In this document: in pieces, positions 37,084 to 45,735 of the stretch | Numbering within the stretch: the first letter of the stretch is position 1 | How the letters are laid out: each line of letters starts with the position of its first letter | Assembly: GCA_964564635.1 (NCBI GenBank) | Contig: CAZMAR010000003.1 | Location: 124,001 to 188,000 of the forward strand | Reading direction: 5' to 3' | DNA length: 64,000 bases | Origin: Tepidaquicella sp964564635 | Lineage (GTDB): Bacteria > Bacteroidota > Ignavibacteria > Tepidaquicellales > Tepidaquicellaceae | Notes under the pieces: model-generated | Told to the model about the DNA's origin: nothing | Databases searched by the model: none | The model's input: the letters and a program-made list of their open reading frames with translations, nothing else | Translations under genes and position numbers: made by a program

Positions 37084-37107
37084 TCAAAAAATATTTATTC
37101 CAATATA

Positions 37108-39576
37108 CTAAAAATCCATTTCTCTTTCATCCTCATTATTATCATTATTTCTTTTTCGTTGTTTCTTAGTATTTTTCATATCTGTACCAAATTTATAAGT
37201 CAATGTTAAAAATGCAATTCTTGAATCTCTTACTCTTGAAAAATTAGAACTGAAACCAGTCCCATTTGTAGTAAATTTAAATTCACCAGTTTTGAATACA
37301 TCTGCCACTCTAAACATCACGCTAAACCTTTTATCAAAGAAATCTTTTTTAATAGCAATATCAAGAGAATGCAAAGGTTCCATCGACCCCTGCAACATAA
37401 CCATTCTACCAAAATAGTTATAAGCAAATTGTATATCGAACCACTCTTTGATACTAATAGAAGAGAGAAGTTTTGCAGTCCAACTATAACTACTATTGGT
37501 GATATCTCGGTAGCCATCATTTCCACTAATATCTGTTCTAAAATAACTAAAACTACCAATAGCAGTCCACCATTTTTGCAAAGCTCCCTGGAATATAAAT
37601 TCAACACCGTAGGAATTTGACTTTGCAATATTTTTAAAAGTCATTGTAGAAACACCCGTAGAATCAATATACCCGAATCTATTAATAACATCAGATGCTC
37701 TTTTGTAAAATATGCTGGTGGTTAAAGAAGCAAATGGTAGATATTTAATATAGCTTGCTTCTATGGAGTGAATATATTCAGGTTTAAGTTCAGGATTACC
37801 TGTTCTTAAATTTAACGGATCAGAATAGTCTACGAAGGGATTTAAATCCCATGCTCTTGGCCTATTTATCCGGCGAGCGTATCCAATTTGGAATTCATTT
37901 GTATTTCCAAGTTTCTGTGTCAAATTAAGTGAAGGAAAAAAATCCAGATAATTAGTTTCATAATTTTTATTAGAATTACTCAACTTGAAGTCATTCATTG
38001 TATGCTCAAGTCTTATACCCGCCTGCACTCCAAAATCCTTATATTTATATGCGTACACACCATATAAAGCGTTCACATAATCATTATATAAAAATTCATT
38101 AGAGCGAGTATAGTCATAAACCCATTGTGAAGTGTTATAATCAAAAGTTTCATATTGCATATTTATATCCATCTTTCGTGCATTGAGCTTATAGCCAAAA
38201 TCAAATTTAATATCTTCAGTTATGGGATGAGTATAATCTACCTGGAAAGTCAACAATTTACTTATGTTTTTGCTGATGTCGTGCTCAAGAAAAGGATTAT
38301 AGATGGGGTAAAAGTTTATATCATAATATTGCCTGTTAAAGTTCACATCGTTATTATTATCGTTATATGATAAATTTAAAGAAGATGTAAGTTCCTGTTT
38401 TGGCTTTGAAAATGTGGTTCTGAAACTGAAAGTTGCATCGATATTTTGCCCTTTCATTTCATTCAAATTCGATGTAGAAAATACCTGCTGAAGAATGTTA
38501 TTAATATTAGAAGTTTTACTAAGATTATCTTCATTTCTTTTACGGTTCCTATAATTATAATTTACAACAATATTCAAATTTGTCTTCTGTGAAAAATCAT
38601 AATCTAAACCAAGTGTACCAAAATGCGATTGCATTTTATTGTTGAAATTTATATTCTGATCAAGCAAATAAAGTGAATCATTAAAATAATTATATCTTAA
38701 CCCATCACCAGTACCCATCATACGGAAAGAACGAAAACTATAATTTGCAGATAATCCCAATTGATTTTTTTTATAATTAAAACTAAACGAAGAACTATAT
38801 TTATCCTGTGTACCAGCATTTAAATTAATATTTCCATTATAGCCAACTGATTCTGGATTTTTCTTCAAAATAATATTTATTATACCCGCCATACCTTCCG
38901 CTTCATATTTAGCAGAAGGATTATTTATTATTTCGATTCGTTCAATATTATTAGCAGGAATTTGTTCAAGTATTGTACTATTATCACCAGATTGTATTCC
39001 AGAAGGTTTACCATCAATTAATATTTTGACATTCTGGCTACCTCTTATACTAACATTTCCATCATTATCAACTGTAACAGAAGGAATATTTTTCAGAACA
39101 TCAATTGCTGTACCGCTCTCTGCTACTATAGTTTGTTTAACATCAAAGACTTTTTTCTCAAATTCCATTTTCATAACAGGTACTTCAGAAGTAACTTCAA
39201 TTTCTTCTGTGAACTCTGAACTAATTTGTAATTTTATGCTACCAAGATTTATTTCAGGAGATTTACCAGTAATCTTAATATCTTTGACTACAGCAGTATT
39301 ATATCCAATATAACTGACCTTTAAATAATAAGTCCCTGCCGGAACATCAGAAATAAGAAAATCACCATTTGATTCAGAAGCAGCACCAGTAACAAGAGAA
39401 GAATCCTTAGCACTAAATACCTGAATTGTAGCAGAAGCAAGGGCAGAGCCAGACTTGGCATCAATAACAGTACCACTAATTTTTCCTTTAACATTTTTGG
39501 GTTGTCCAAAAGAAAAACTAACTGAAAACAAAAGGATAAAAACTATTGTGAAAATATAATAAATTCGTTTATACAT
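37108..39576 (-). CDS. TonB-dependent receptor-like outer-membrane protein with carboxypeptidase-regulatory-like domain
   Basis: From the ATG at 39576, preceded by AAGGAA, the 822-residue product has a signal peptide (about 1-25, ending SFGQ), a CarboxypepD_reg-like domain (GKISGTVIDAKSGSALASA to YYLKVSYIGYNTA), a plug (VLKNIPSVTVDNDGNVSIRG, NVKILIDGKPSG, IERIEIINNPSAKYEAEGMA) and a large barrel of the outer membrane beta-barrel family. After the last strand (LTLTYKFG) comes a charged tail of about 25 residues (KQRKRNNDNNEDERE). This subfamily is common in Bacteroidota and its substrates are mostly unknown. The frame extends 15 codons further upstream, but the ribosome site and signal peptide support the chosen start. 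Confidence 0.9.
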   Translation of the reverse strand: MYKRIYYIFTIVFILLFSVSFSFGQPKNVKGKISGTVIDAKSGSALASATIQVFSAKDSSLVTGAASESNGDFLISDVPAGTYYLKVSYIGYNTAVVKDIKITGKSPEINLGSIKLQISSEFTEEIEVTSEVPVMKMEFEKKVFDVKQTIVAESGTAIDVLKNIPSVTVDNDGNVSIRGSQNVKILIDGKPSGIQSGDNSTILEQIPANNIERIEIINNPSAKYEAEGMAGIINIILKKNPESVGYNGNINLNAGTQDKYSSSFSFNYKKNQLGLSANYSFRSFRMMGTGDGLRYNYFNDSLYLLDQNINFNNKMQSHFGTLGLDYDFSQKTNLNIVVNYNYRNRKRNEDNLSKTSNINNILQQVFSTSNLNEMKGQNIDATFSFRTTFSKPKQELTSSLNLSYNDNNNDVNFNRQYYDINFYPIYNPFLEHDISKNISKLLTFQVDYTHPITEDIKFDFGYKLNARKMDINMQYETFDYNTSQWVYDYTRSNEFLYNDYVNALYGVYAYKYKDFGVQAGIRLEHTMNDFKLSNSNKNYETNYLDFFPSLNLTQKLGNTNEFQIGYARRINRPRAWDLNPFVDYSDPLNLRTGNPELKPEYIHSIEASYIKYLPFASLTTSIFYKRASDVINRFGYIDSTGVSTMTFKNIAKSNSYGVEFIFQGALQKWWTAIGSFSYFRTDISGNDGYRDITNSSYSWTAKLLSSISIKEWFDIQFAYNYFGRMVMLQGSMEPLHSLDIAIKKDFFDKRFSVMFRVADVFKTGEFKFTTNGTGFSSNFSRVRDSRIAFLTLTYKFGTDMKNTKKQRKRNNDNNEDEREMDF

Positions 39577-39793
39577 ATTAAATTTCCTTATAATTATAAA
39601 ATTACTAATTATATTAAACAAAATAAAATTATAAAAAATTACTTATTTTATTAATATATGACATAAAATAATTACAAAAAGTTTAATCAAAATAGTAATA
39701 AATCAAATAAATATATTTTTTATAAAAAACCTTACCGAATTCATTGATTTTTTAAATGATTAATGATATTTTTAATGTTTTTAAATTTACATT

Positions 39794-40249
39794 ATGAAAA
39801 AAGCAATAAGAGAATCTGTTCGTATTACAAAATTTGCAACTAAAAAGGATAAACCAGAAAAGTGGTTTCTCGTCGATGCAGAAGGAAAAGTCCTTGGAAG
39901 ATTAGCAAGTGAAATTGCTAAAATTATTAGGGGTAAACATACCCCCTTGTTTACACCAAATGCTGATCTTGGTGATAATGTTATAGTTATTAATGCTGAA
40001 AAAGTAAAACTGACAGGAAAGAGACAGGATTTGAAAACTTATATAACTCATTCAAGATATCCCGGCGGACAAAAAGTAAGAACTTTTAAAGAATTAATTG
40101 AAAAACACCCTGAAAGAGTTATTGAATTAGCAGTAAAGAGAATGCTCCCAAAAACCAGACTGGGTGATAAACTTTTTCATAAATTAAAAGTATACAGGGG
40201 AAGTGAGCATCCCCACAAAGCACAAAAACCAGAAAAGATTAATTTATAA
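39794..40249 (+). CDS. rplM: 50S ribosomal protein L13
   Basis: This 151-residue large-subunit protein carries GKVLGRLASEIAKIIRGKH, GDNVIVINAEKVKLTG and RVIELAVKRMLPKTRLGDKL, all typical of L13. It has a few extra residues at the N-terminus compared with the E. coli protein (142). It is followed 13 bases later by rpsI, the near-universal order. A 217-base AT-rich upstream region presumably carries the promoter. Confidence 0.98.
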   Translation: MKKAIRESVRITKFATKKDKPEKWFLVDAEGKVLGRLASEIAKIIRGKHTPLFTPNADLGDNVIVINAEKVKLTGKRQDLKTYITHSRYPGGQKVRTFKELIEKHPERVIELAVKRMLPKTRLGDKLFHKLKVYRGSEHPHKAQKPEKINL

Positions 40250-40262
40250 ACCTGGAGAATAA

Positions 40263-40658
40263 ATGGTAAAACAACCAAGTAACATAAAAGTAGGAAGAAG
40301 AAAAACAGCAGTTGCCAGAGTAAAATTAGTTCCCGGAAAGGGTAATTATATAATTAACGATAAGGACGCTCTGGAATATTTAAAATCAGAAAATTTTCTA
40401 AAGGATACTTTACTACCATTAAAAGTAACCAATACAGAAGGGATGTATGATATATCCGTGAATGTATTTGGAGGCGGTGTAAGAGGACAAACTGAAGCAA
40501 TCAGACTCGGAATAGCGCGTTCATTGGTAGCAATTAATCAGGATTTTAGACCTATATTAAGAGAAAAAGGATACTTAACTCGAGACCCAAGAATGGTGGA
40601 AAGAAAAAAATATGGCAGACCAAAGGCAAGGAAAAGATTTCAGTTTTCGAAGAGATAA
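40263..40658 (+). CDS. rpsI: 30S ribosomal protein S9
   Basis: The 131-residue product shows VGRRKTAVARVKLVPGKG at the start, GGGVRGQTEAIRLGIARSL in the middle, and the arginine/lysine-rich tail RKKYGRPKARKRFQFSKR that reaches into the P site. GGAGAATAAATG gives a clear ribosome site. It is co-transcribed with rplM. Confidence 0.98.
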   Translation: MVKQPSNIKVGRRKTAVARVKLVPGKGNYIINDKDALEYLKSENFLKDTLLPLKVTNTEGMYDISVNVFGGGVRGQTEAIRLGIARSLVAINQDFRPILREKGYLTRDPRMVERKKYGRPKARKRFQFSKR

Positions 40659-40749
40659 TAGAGATTTGATTAATTTTATCTTACTTACTTTTTTAAATTA
40701 TTTTTTTATTAACAAATTTTTAAAAAAATCATACTCTCCGATTCTGATT

Positions 40750-40860
40750 CACCCGTGTCCCATCAAGGGATGTGAACAGAAAAAGACGGGAGTAGAAGAA
40801 TAACAAAAGCCAACAAACCTGATAAAAGCATAAGACGGGTAGTTTAGGCTTTACAATGAA
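40750..40860 (+). ncRNA. structured leader upstream of rpsB (candidate ribosomal-protein autoregulatory RNA)
   Basis: The 213 bases between rpsI and rpsB contain a GC-richer island. It has a small hairpin TCCC-ATCAA-GGGA (40758-40770) inside a CCCGT/ACGGG pairing (40752-40756 with 40786-40790), and a second long stem AAAGCC...AAAC with GTTT...GGCTTT (40806-40818 with 40842-40852) just before the AAAGGAG ribosome site. AGACGGG occurs twice (40784-40790 and 40833-40839), so the CCCGT arm has two possible partners. Ribosomal-protein operons are often controlled by such leaders; no named family was recognised. Confidence 0.45.
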
Positions 40861-40871
40861 AGGAGAAAAAT

Positions 40872-41606
40872 ATGACAAGAGTACAATTTGAAGACTTGCT
40901 ACTTGCAGGTTCCCATTTTGGTCATTTAACAAGAAGATGGAACCCTAAAATGAAACCATATATATTTATGGAACGAAATGGGGTTCATATAATAGATTTA
41001 AATAAAACAGCAAAATTGATTGATGAAGCCTGTAATGCAGTTACAAAGATGGTGGCAGAAGGTAAAAAAATACTTTTCGTAGGGACAAAAAAGCAGGCAA
41101 AGGCAATAATAAAGGAATATGCAGAAAAATGTGACTCTTTTTATGTATGTGAAAGATGGTTAGGCGGTATGCTGACAAATTTTAATACAGTAAGAAAAAG
41201 TATAAAAAGACTAACTGATTTACAGAAAGCAGAGGAAACAGGAGACTTAGATAAATATATAAAGAAAGAGAGATTAAAATTAATTCGTGAAAAAGAAAAA
41301 ATGGAGAAGGTTCTTAATGGTATAATAAAAATGACGAAATTACCCGGTGCACTGTATATAGTCGATATAAAAAAGGAACACATAGCAGTAGATGAAGCAA
41401 GAAAATTAAACATACCAACAATAGCAATTGTTGACACTAATTGTGACCCCGACTTGGTAGATTATGTTATACCTGCAAACGATGATGCAGTAAAGTCAAT
41501 TGAAATAATAACAAAAGCAATATCAGAAGCAGTAATTGAGGGTAATTCATTACTTAATACAAAAGTACAGGATGAAGCAGAAGAAATGGCAGAAAAAGAA
41601 GAATAA
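40872..41606 (+). CDS. rpsB: 30S ribosomal protein S2
   Basis: This 244-residue protein contains GSHFGHLTRRWNPKMKPYIF, the coiled-coil insertion (about 110-155), LPGALYIVDIKKEHIAVDEA and IPTIAIVDTNCDPDLVDYVI, all diagnostic of S2. A strong ribosome site (AAAGGAG) sits 8 bases upstream. It heads the rpsB-tsf-pyrH-frr order found in most bacteria and is preceded by a structured leader. Confidence 0.98.
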   Translation: MTRVQFEDLLLAGSHFGHLTRRWNPKMKPYIFMERNGVHIIDLNKTAKLIDEACNAVTKMVAEGKKILFVGTKKQAKAIIKEYAEKCDSFYVCERWLGGMLTNFNTVRKSIKRLTDLQKAEETGDLDKYIKKERLKLIREKEKMEKVLNGIIKMTKLPGALYIVDIKKEHIAVDEARKLNIPTIAIVDTNCDPDLVDYVIPANDDAVKSIEIITKAISEAVIEGNSLLNTKVQDEAEEMAEKEE

Positions 41607-41633
41607 TTTAAAAATTAAAAAGTAAATTTCAAA

Positions 41634-42482
41634 ATGGATATAAAATTAATAAAAGAGTTAAGAGAAAAAACCGGTGCCGGAATGGCAAATTGCAAAGAAG
41701 CACTAATAGAAACAGGCGGAAATATTGAAAAAGCAATAGAGTATTTACGAAAAAAAGGAGCAGCGACTGCAGCCAAAAGAGCGGAGAAGGTAACGAAGGA
41801 AGGTGCAGTTAAAATTGCCGTCAGCGAAGATAAAAAATCCGCTGCAATAATTGAATTAAATTGTGAAACAGACTTTGTATCAAAAGGAGAAAAGTTTCAA
41901 CAATTATCAGAAAAAATCGCAAAAGTTTGTTTAAAGAATAAAACCAATAAAGTAGAAGATTTATTGAATACTAAAGATGAAAATAATTTAACTGTAAAGG
42001 ACATGATTGATGATTTAGTAGCAAGTGTTGGAGAAAAGGTAGAGCTTAGGAGAGTAAAATTTGTTGAAATATCAGATGGTTTTGTGTCTTCATATTTACA
42101 TTTTGGTAGTAAACTCGGCGGTTTAGTTGTTGTAAGAGGTGAATATACAGAATCTTCTTACAATCTTGGAAATAAAATATCAATGCAGGTTGTAGCAATG
42201 AATCCAATGGCTATTAGTAGAGATGGTATCCCAAAGGATGTGCTTGAAAAAGAAAAGGAAATTTATATTACAGTAGCAAAAGGAGAAAATAAACCGGAGC
42301 ATATAATAGAAAAAATAGTGGAAAATAAACTTGAGAAGTTTTATCAAGAGAATTGTTTATTAGAACAGGAATATATAAATGAGGCAAATACCAGTATCGG
42401 AGACCTCATAAAAAGATTTGAAAAGGAAAATGGAAATAAATTTGAAGTCATTGAAATAGTGAGATTTCAACTGGGTGTATAA
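41634..42482 (+). CDS. tsf: translation elongation factor Ts
   Basis: The 282-residue nucleotide-exchange factor for EF-Tu starts with the UBA-like domain (LIKELREKTGAGMANCKEAL, then EYLRKKGAATAAKRA) and has the core ELNCETDFVSKGEKF, where the TDFV motif contacts EF-Tu. Domain lengths match the family. It starts 27 bases after rpsB and 32 bases before pyrH in the same operon. Confidence 0.98.
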   Translation: MDIKLIKELREKTGAGMANCKEALIETGGNIEKAIEYLRKKGAATAAKRAEKVTKEGAVKIAVSEDKKSAAIIELNCETDFVSKGEKFQQLSEKIAKVCLKNKTNKVEDLLNTKDENNLTVKDMIDDLVASVGEKVELRRVKFVEISDGFVSSYLHFGSKLGGLVVVRGEYTESSYNLGNKISMQVVAMNPMAISRDGIPKDVLEKEKEIYITVAKGENKPEHIIEKIVENKLEKFYQENCLLEQEYINEANTSIGDLIKRFEKENGNKFEVIEIVRFQLGV

Positions 42483-42514
42483 AGCACCGGAATTCATAAT
42501 TCAAATTTTGAAAA

Positions 42515-43228
42515 ATGAAAATTAAAAAATACCACCGAATACTTTTAAAGTTAAGTGGTGAATCATTACTGGGGAAAGAAAAAAATGGAATTGATTATAA
42601 AATTGTAGATTATATAGCAAATGAAATAATTAAAGTTACAAAATCAGGCGTCGAAGTAGGTATTGTAATTGGAGGAGGAAATATTTTTAGAGGACTCCCA
42701 GCTGTAAAGTACGGAATGAATAGATTCACAGGCGACCAGATGGGAATGCTCGCCACAGTAATTAATTCACTCGCCCTTCAAAATGCCCTCGAAACAAAGG
42801 GACAATACACAAGAGTGCAATCAGCAATAAGAATGGAAGAGGTAGCGGAGCCACTATTAATTAGAAGAGCAATTCGCCATTTAGAAAAAAAACGAATCGT
42901 AATTTTTGCAGCAGGTACCGGTGAACCATTCTTTACCACTGACACAGCAGCAGCATTAAGGGCAGTAGAAATTAATGCAGATTTAATTCTAAAAGGAACC
43001 AGAGTGGATGGTATTTATGATTCGGATCCAGAAAAAAACAGAAATGCAAAATTTTTCAAAAAATTGACTTATGATGAGGTTATTAAGAAAAATTTGAGAG
43101 TAATGGATTTGACTGCAATAACACTTTGTAAAGAAAATAATTTACCAATTGTTGTATTCAATATGAACAGGGAGAATAACCTCAAAAAAATTGTTCAGGG
43201 ATATGAAATAGGAACTATAGTAGAATAA
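42515..43228 (+). CDS. pyrH: UMP kinase
   Basis: This 237-residue amino-acid-kinase-fold enzyme begins YHRILLKLSGESLLGKE and has VGIVIGGGNIFRG, GDQMGMLATVINSLALQ, GTGEPFFTTDTAAALRA and KGTRVDGIYDSDPEKN, all specific to bacterial PyrH. It phosphorylates UMP to UDP for RNA, DNA and sugar-nucleotide supply. It lies between tsf and frr as in most bacteria. Confidence 0.98.
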   Translation: MKIKKYHRILLKLSGESLLGKEKNGIDYKIVDYIANEIIKVTKSGVEVGIVIGGGNIFRGLPAVKYGMNRFTGDQMGMLATVINSLALQNALETKGQYTRVQSAIRMEEVAEPLLIRRAIRHLEKKRIVIFAAGTGEPFFTTDTAAALRAVEINADLILKGTRVDGIYDSDPEKNRNAKFFKKLTYDEVIKKNLRVMDLTAITLCKENNLPIVVFNMNRENNLKKIVQGYEIGTIVE

Positions 43229-43263
43229 GTTTTAAAATATTCTAACTAAATAAAGAAAAAAAT

Positions 43264-43821
43264 ATGATAAAGGAGATATTAAAAATTGCGGCTGAAAGAA
43301 TGTCGAAAGCAGTTGAACATGTAAATCAGGAATTTAATAAAATTAGAACAGGCAAAGCATCAATTACATTGTTAGAAGGAATTAAAATTGATTACTACGG
43401 AACCCCAACACCTTTAAATCAAGTGGGTACACTTTCAACTCCTGATTTTCACACAATTGCAATTCAGCCATGGGATAAGACAATTATTAACACTATAGAA
43501 AAAGCAATATTAAATTCAAATCTCGGATTAAATCCTGTGAATGATGGAAACATAATAAGAGTACCAATTCCACCATTAAATGAAGAAAGAAGGAAAGAAT
43601 TAGTAAAGCTTGTTAAGAAATTAGCTGAAGACGGTAGAATATCCATAAGGAATATTAGACGAGATAAAATAGATAAACTCAAAAAGACAGAAAAAGAGGA
43701 ACACATTTCTGAAGATGATAGAAAACACGCAGAACAGGAATTGCAAAAGCTTACTGATAAATATATAAAGGAAATAGATACTTTACTTGCAAAAAAAGAA
43801 AAAGAAATTATGGAAGTTTAG
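43264..43821 (+). CDS. frr: ribosome recycling factor
   Basis: The 185-residue three-helix-bundle protein has RTGKASITLLEGIKIDYYGT, the inserted beta domain (TPLNQVGTLSTPDFHTIAIQ), IRVPIPPLNEERRKELVK and RNIRRDKIDKLKK, the family landmarks. It splits post-termination ribosomes with EF-G. It closes the translation cluster and is followed 9 bases later by waaA, which may ride on the same transcript. Confidence 0.98.
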   Translation: MIKEILKIAAERMSKAVEHVNQEFNKIRTGKASITLLEGIKIDYYGTPTPLNQVGTLSTPDFHTIAIQPWDKTIINTIEKAILNSNLGLNPVNDGNIIRVPIPPLNEERRKELVKLVKKLAEDGRISIRNIRRDKIDKLKKTEKEEHISEDDRKHAEQELQKLTDKYIKEIDTLLAKKEKEIMEV

Positions 43822-43830
43822 CATTTTGTT

Positions 43831-45120
43831 ATGGTAAAATTCTGGTATTGGGTTTATAATATATTTCTATTACCACTTTTTTGGTTTACTTTAAAGATTG
43901 TATCACTATTCAATGAAAAAGCTAAAATAGGAATTAGAGGAAGAAAAGAAACAAACAAAAACATAGAAAAAATCCTTCCAAAAATAGATTCTGAAAACAC
44001 AAAAAAAGTTATAATCCATTGTTCTTCCTTGGGAGAATATCAACAATCACTTCCATTAGTTGAACAGTTACTTTTAAAGAAATATACTATTATTATAACT
44101 TTTTTTTCTCCTTCCGGATATAACAATGCTAAACTTCCAGATAACAACATTTTCAAATTCTATATTCCTTTTGACTCAATACCTCAAGTTAGAAAATTTT
44201 TTGATTTATTAAGACCAGATTTAATAATCCTTATGAGATATGATTTGTGGTTTAATTTTTTATATGAAGCCAAAAAAAGAAATATTAAAATTGTAATTGC
44301 TAATGCAAGGTTTGATGAAAAAGACCCATTCTGGAAGACATTCATTACAGGTTCATTCAAACGAGCAATGTATAATATGATAAACACAATTTTTGTCATA
44401 GATGAAGATGATGAAAAAAACTTTAAGCATAAATTAAAAAAGTATAATGGAAAAATTATTCTTGTTGGTGATTCTAAGTATGAGCGCGTATATCAAAGTT
44501 TAAAAGATATTAAAGTAGAAAATGTTTTACCGGAATATATATATCGAAATAAAAAAGTCTTTGTTATTGGAAGCTCCTGGAAAGAAGATGAAGAAATTCT
44601 TTTACCTGTGGTTGATAAAATATTAAAATATGAAAAAAAATTATTAACAATTTTAGTCCCTCATGAGCCAAAGGAAACAAAAATTTCTGCTATTGAAAAA
44701 AAAATATCCGCTAAATTTAAAAACCTTAGTTTCATCAGATATTCCGAGTTAAGCAATTATAATAACCAAAATTTAATTATTGTAGACAGTATTGGAAAAT
44801 TATCAAAGTTATACTCAATTGCATACCTAAGTTATGTTGGCGGTGGATTCAGAACAGGATTACATAATATTTTAGAACCTGTGATTTTTAATGTACCAGT
44901 ATTTTTCTCAAATCTGGTTAAAAATTCAGATGAAGATGAATTATTATTGAAAACAGGATGCGGACTTCTTGTAAAAGATAAAAAAGACTTTTACAAGAAA
45001 TTTCGGCTACTTTTATCAAATATAAATTTACGAAATGAAATATCATATAAATGTGGAGAAATATTCAAAACTACACTTGGCACCGCAGAAAAAATTATTA
45101 ATCATTTAACTATTAATTAA
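43831..45120 (+). CDS. waaA: 3-deoxy-D-manno-octulosonic acid (Kdo) transferase
   Basis: This 429-residue GT30 enzyme has an N-terminal membrane anchor (about 5-25, YNIFLLPLFWFTLKIV), the catalytic-glutamate loop HCSSLGEYQQSLP and the donor-site YVGGGFRTGLHNILEPVIF. It attaches Kdo to lipid A precursor at the inner membrane, the first step of LPS core assembly. Together with gmhA and the GT9 genes on the other strand it indicates a Kdo/heptose-containing inner core. It follows frr closely. Confidence 0.95.
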   Translation: MVKFWYWVYNIFLLPLFWFTLKIVSLFNEKAKIGIRGRKETNKNIEKILPKIDSENTKKVIIHCSSLGEYQQSLPLVEQLLLKKYTIIITFFSPSGYNNAKLPDNNIFKFYIPFDSIPQVRKFFDLLRPDLIILMRYDLWFNFLYEAKKRNIKIVIANARFDEKDPFWKTFITGSFKRAMYNMINTIFVIDEDDEKNFKHKLKKYNGKIILVGDSKYERVYQSLKDIKVENVLPEYIYRNKKVFVIGSSWKEDEEILLPVVDKILKYEKKLLTILVPHEPKETKISAIEKKISAKFKNLSFIRYSELSNYNNQNLIIVDSIGKLSKLYSIAYLSYVGGGFRTGLHNILEPVIFNVPVFFSNLVKNSDEDELLLKTGCGLLVKDKKDFYKKFRLLLSNINLRNEISYKCGEIFKTTLGTAEKIINHLTIN

Positions 45121-45132
45121 AAATTTTAAAAA

Positions 45133-45717
45133 GTGGATAAGAAAAAATTTATAGAAGAATCATTAAAAGAAAGTGCTGAAACAAAAATTTCTGTTATAAA
45201 TCATTGTATAGACCAGATAATTGAAGTTTCAAATAAAATTTGTGATTGTATTAAAAAAGGAAATAAACTTATGTTATGTGGAAACGGGGGAAGCGCTGCA
45301 GATGCTCAACACATAGCAACAGAGTTTATGATTAGACTTGCTCACGATATACAGAGACCCGCAATGCCAGCAATAGCATTATCAACGGATTGTTCAAATT
45401 TAACTGCAGGAGGAAACGATATTGGGTTTGAAAATATTTTTATGAGAAATGTTGAGGGCATAGGAAAAAAAGGTGATATACTATTAGGAATATCAACAAG
45501 TGGGAACTCCCTGAACATAATCAAAGCAATGCGAAAAGCAAAAGAAATGGGGATAACAAGAATATGTTTGCTCGGTATGGGAGGAGGCAAACTAATTAAT
45601 GAATGTGATTACTATATATTAATTCCTTCCAATAATGTGCAGCGAATTCAAGAAGCACATATTACGGTCGGACACATTCTAACTGAACTTACAGAAAGGA
45701 TCTTATACGAAATGTAG
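45133..45717 (+). CDS. gmhA: phosphoheptose isomerase (SIS domain)
   Basis: The 194-residue SIS-domain enzyme has GNGGSAADAQHIATEFMIRL, LTAGGNDIGFENIF, GISTSGNSLNIIKAM and a C-terminal IQEAHITVGHILTELTE carrying the catalytic histidine. GmhA converts sedoheptulose 7-phosphate to D-glycero-D-manno-heptose 7-phosphate, the first step of ADP-heptose synthesis. The start is a GTG at 45133, 12 bases after waaA. It supplies substrate for heptosyltransferases such as the GT9 enzymes at 51-54 kb. Confidence 0.93.
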   Translation: MDKKKFIEESLKESAETKISVINHCIDQIIEVSNKICDCIKKGNKLMLCGNGGSAADAQHIATEFMIRLAHDIQRPAMPAIALSTDCSNLTAGGNDIGFENIFMRNVEGIGKKGDILLGISTSGNSLNIIKAMRKAKEMGITRICLLGMGGGKLINECDYYILIPSNNVQRIQEAHITVGHILTELTERILYEM

Positions 45718-45735
45718 ATTAAAATAATCTAAATT

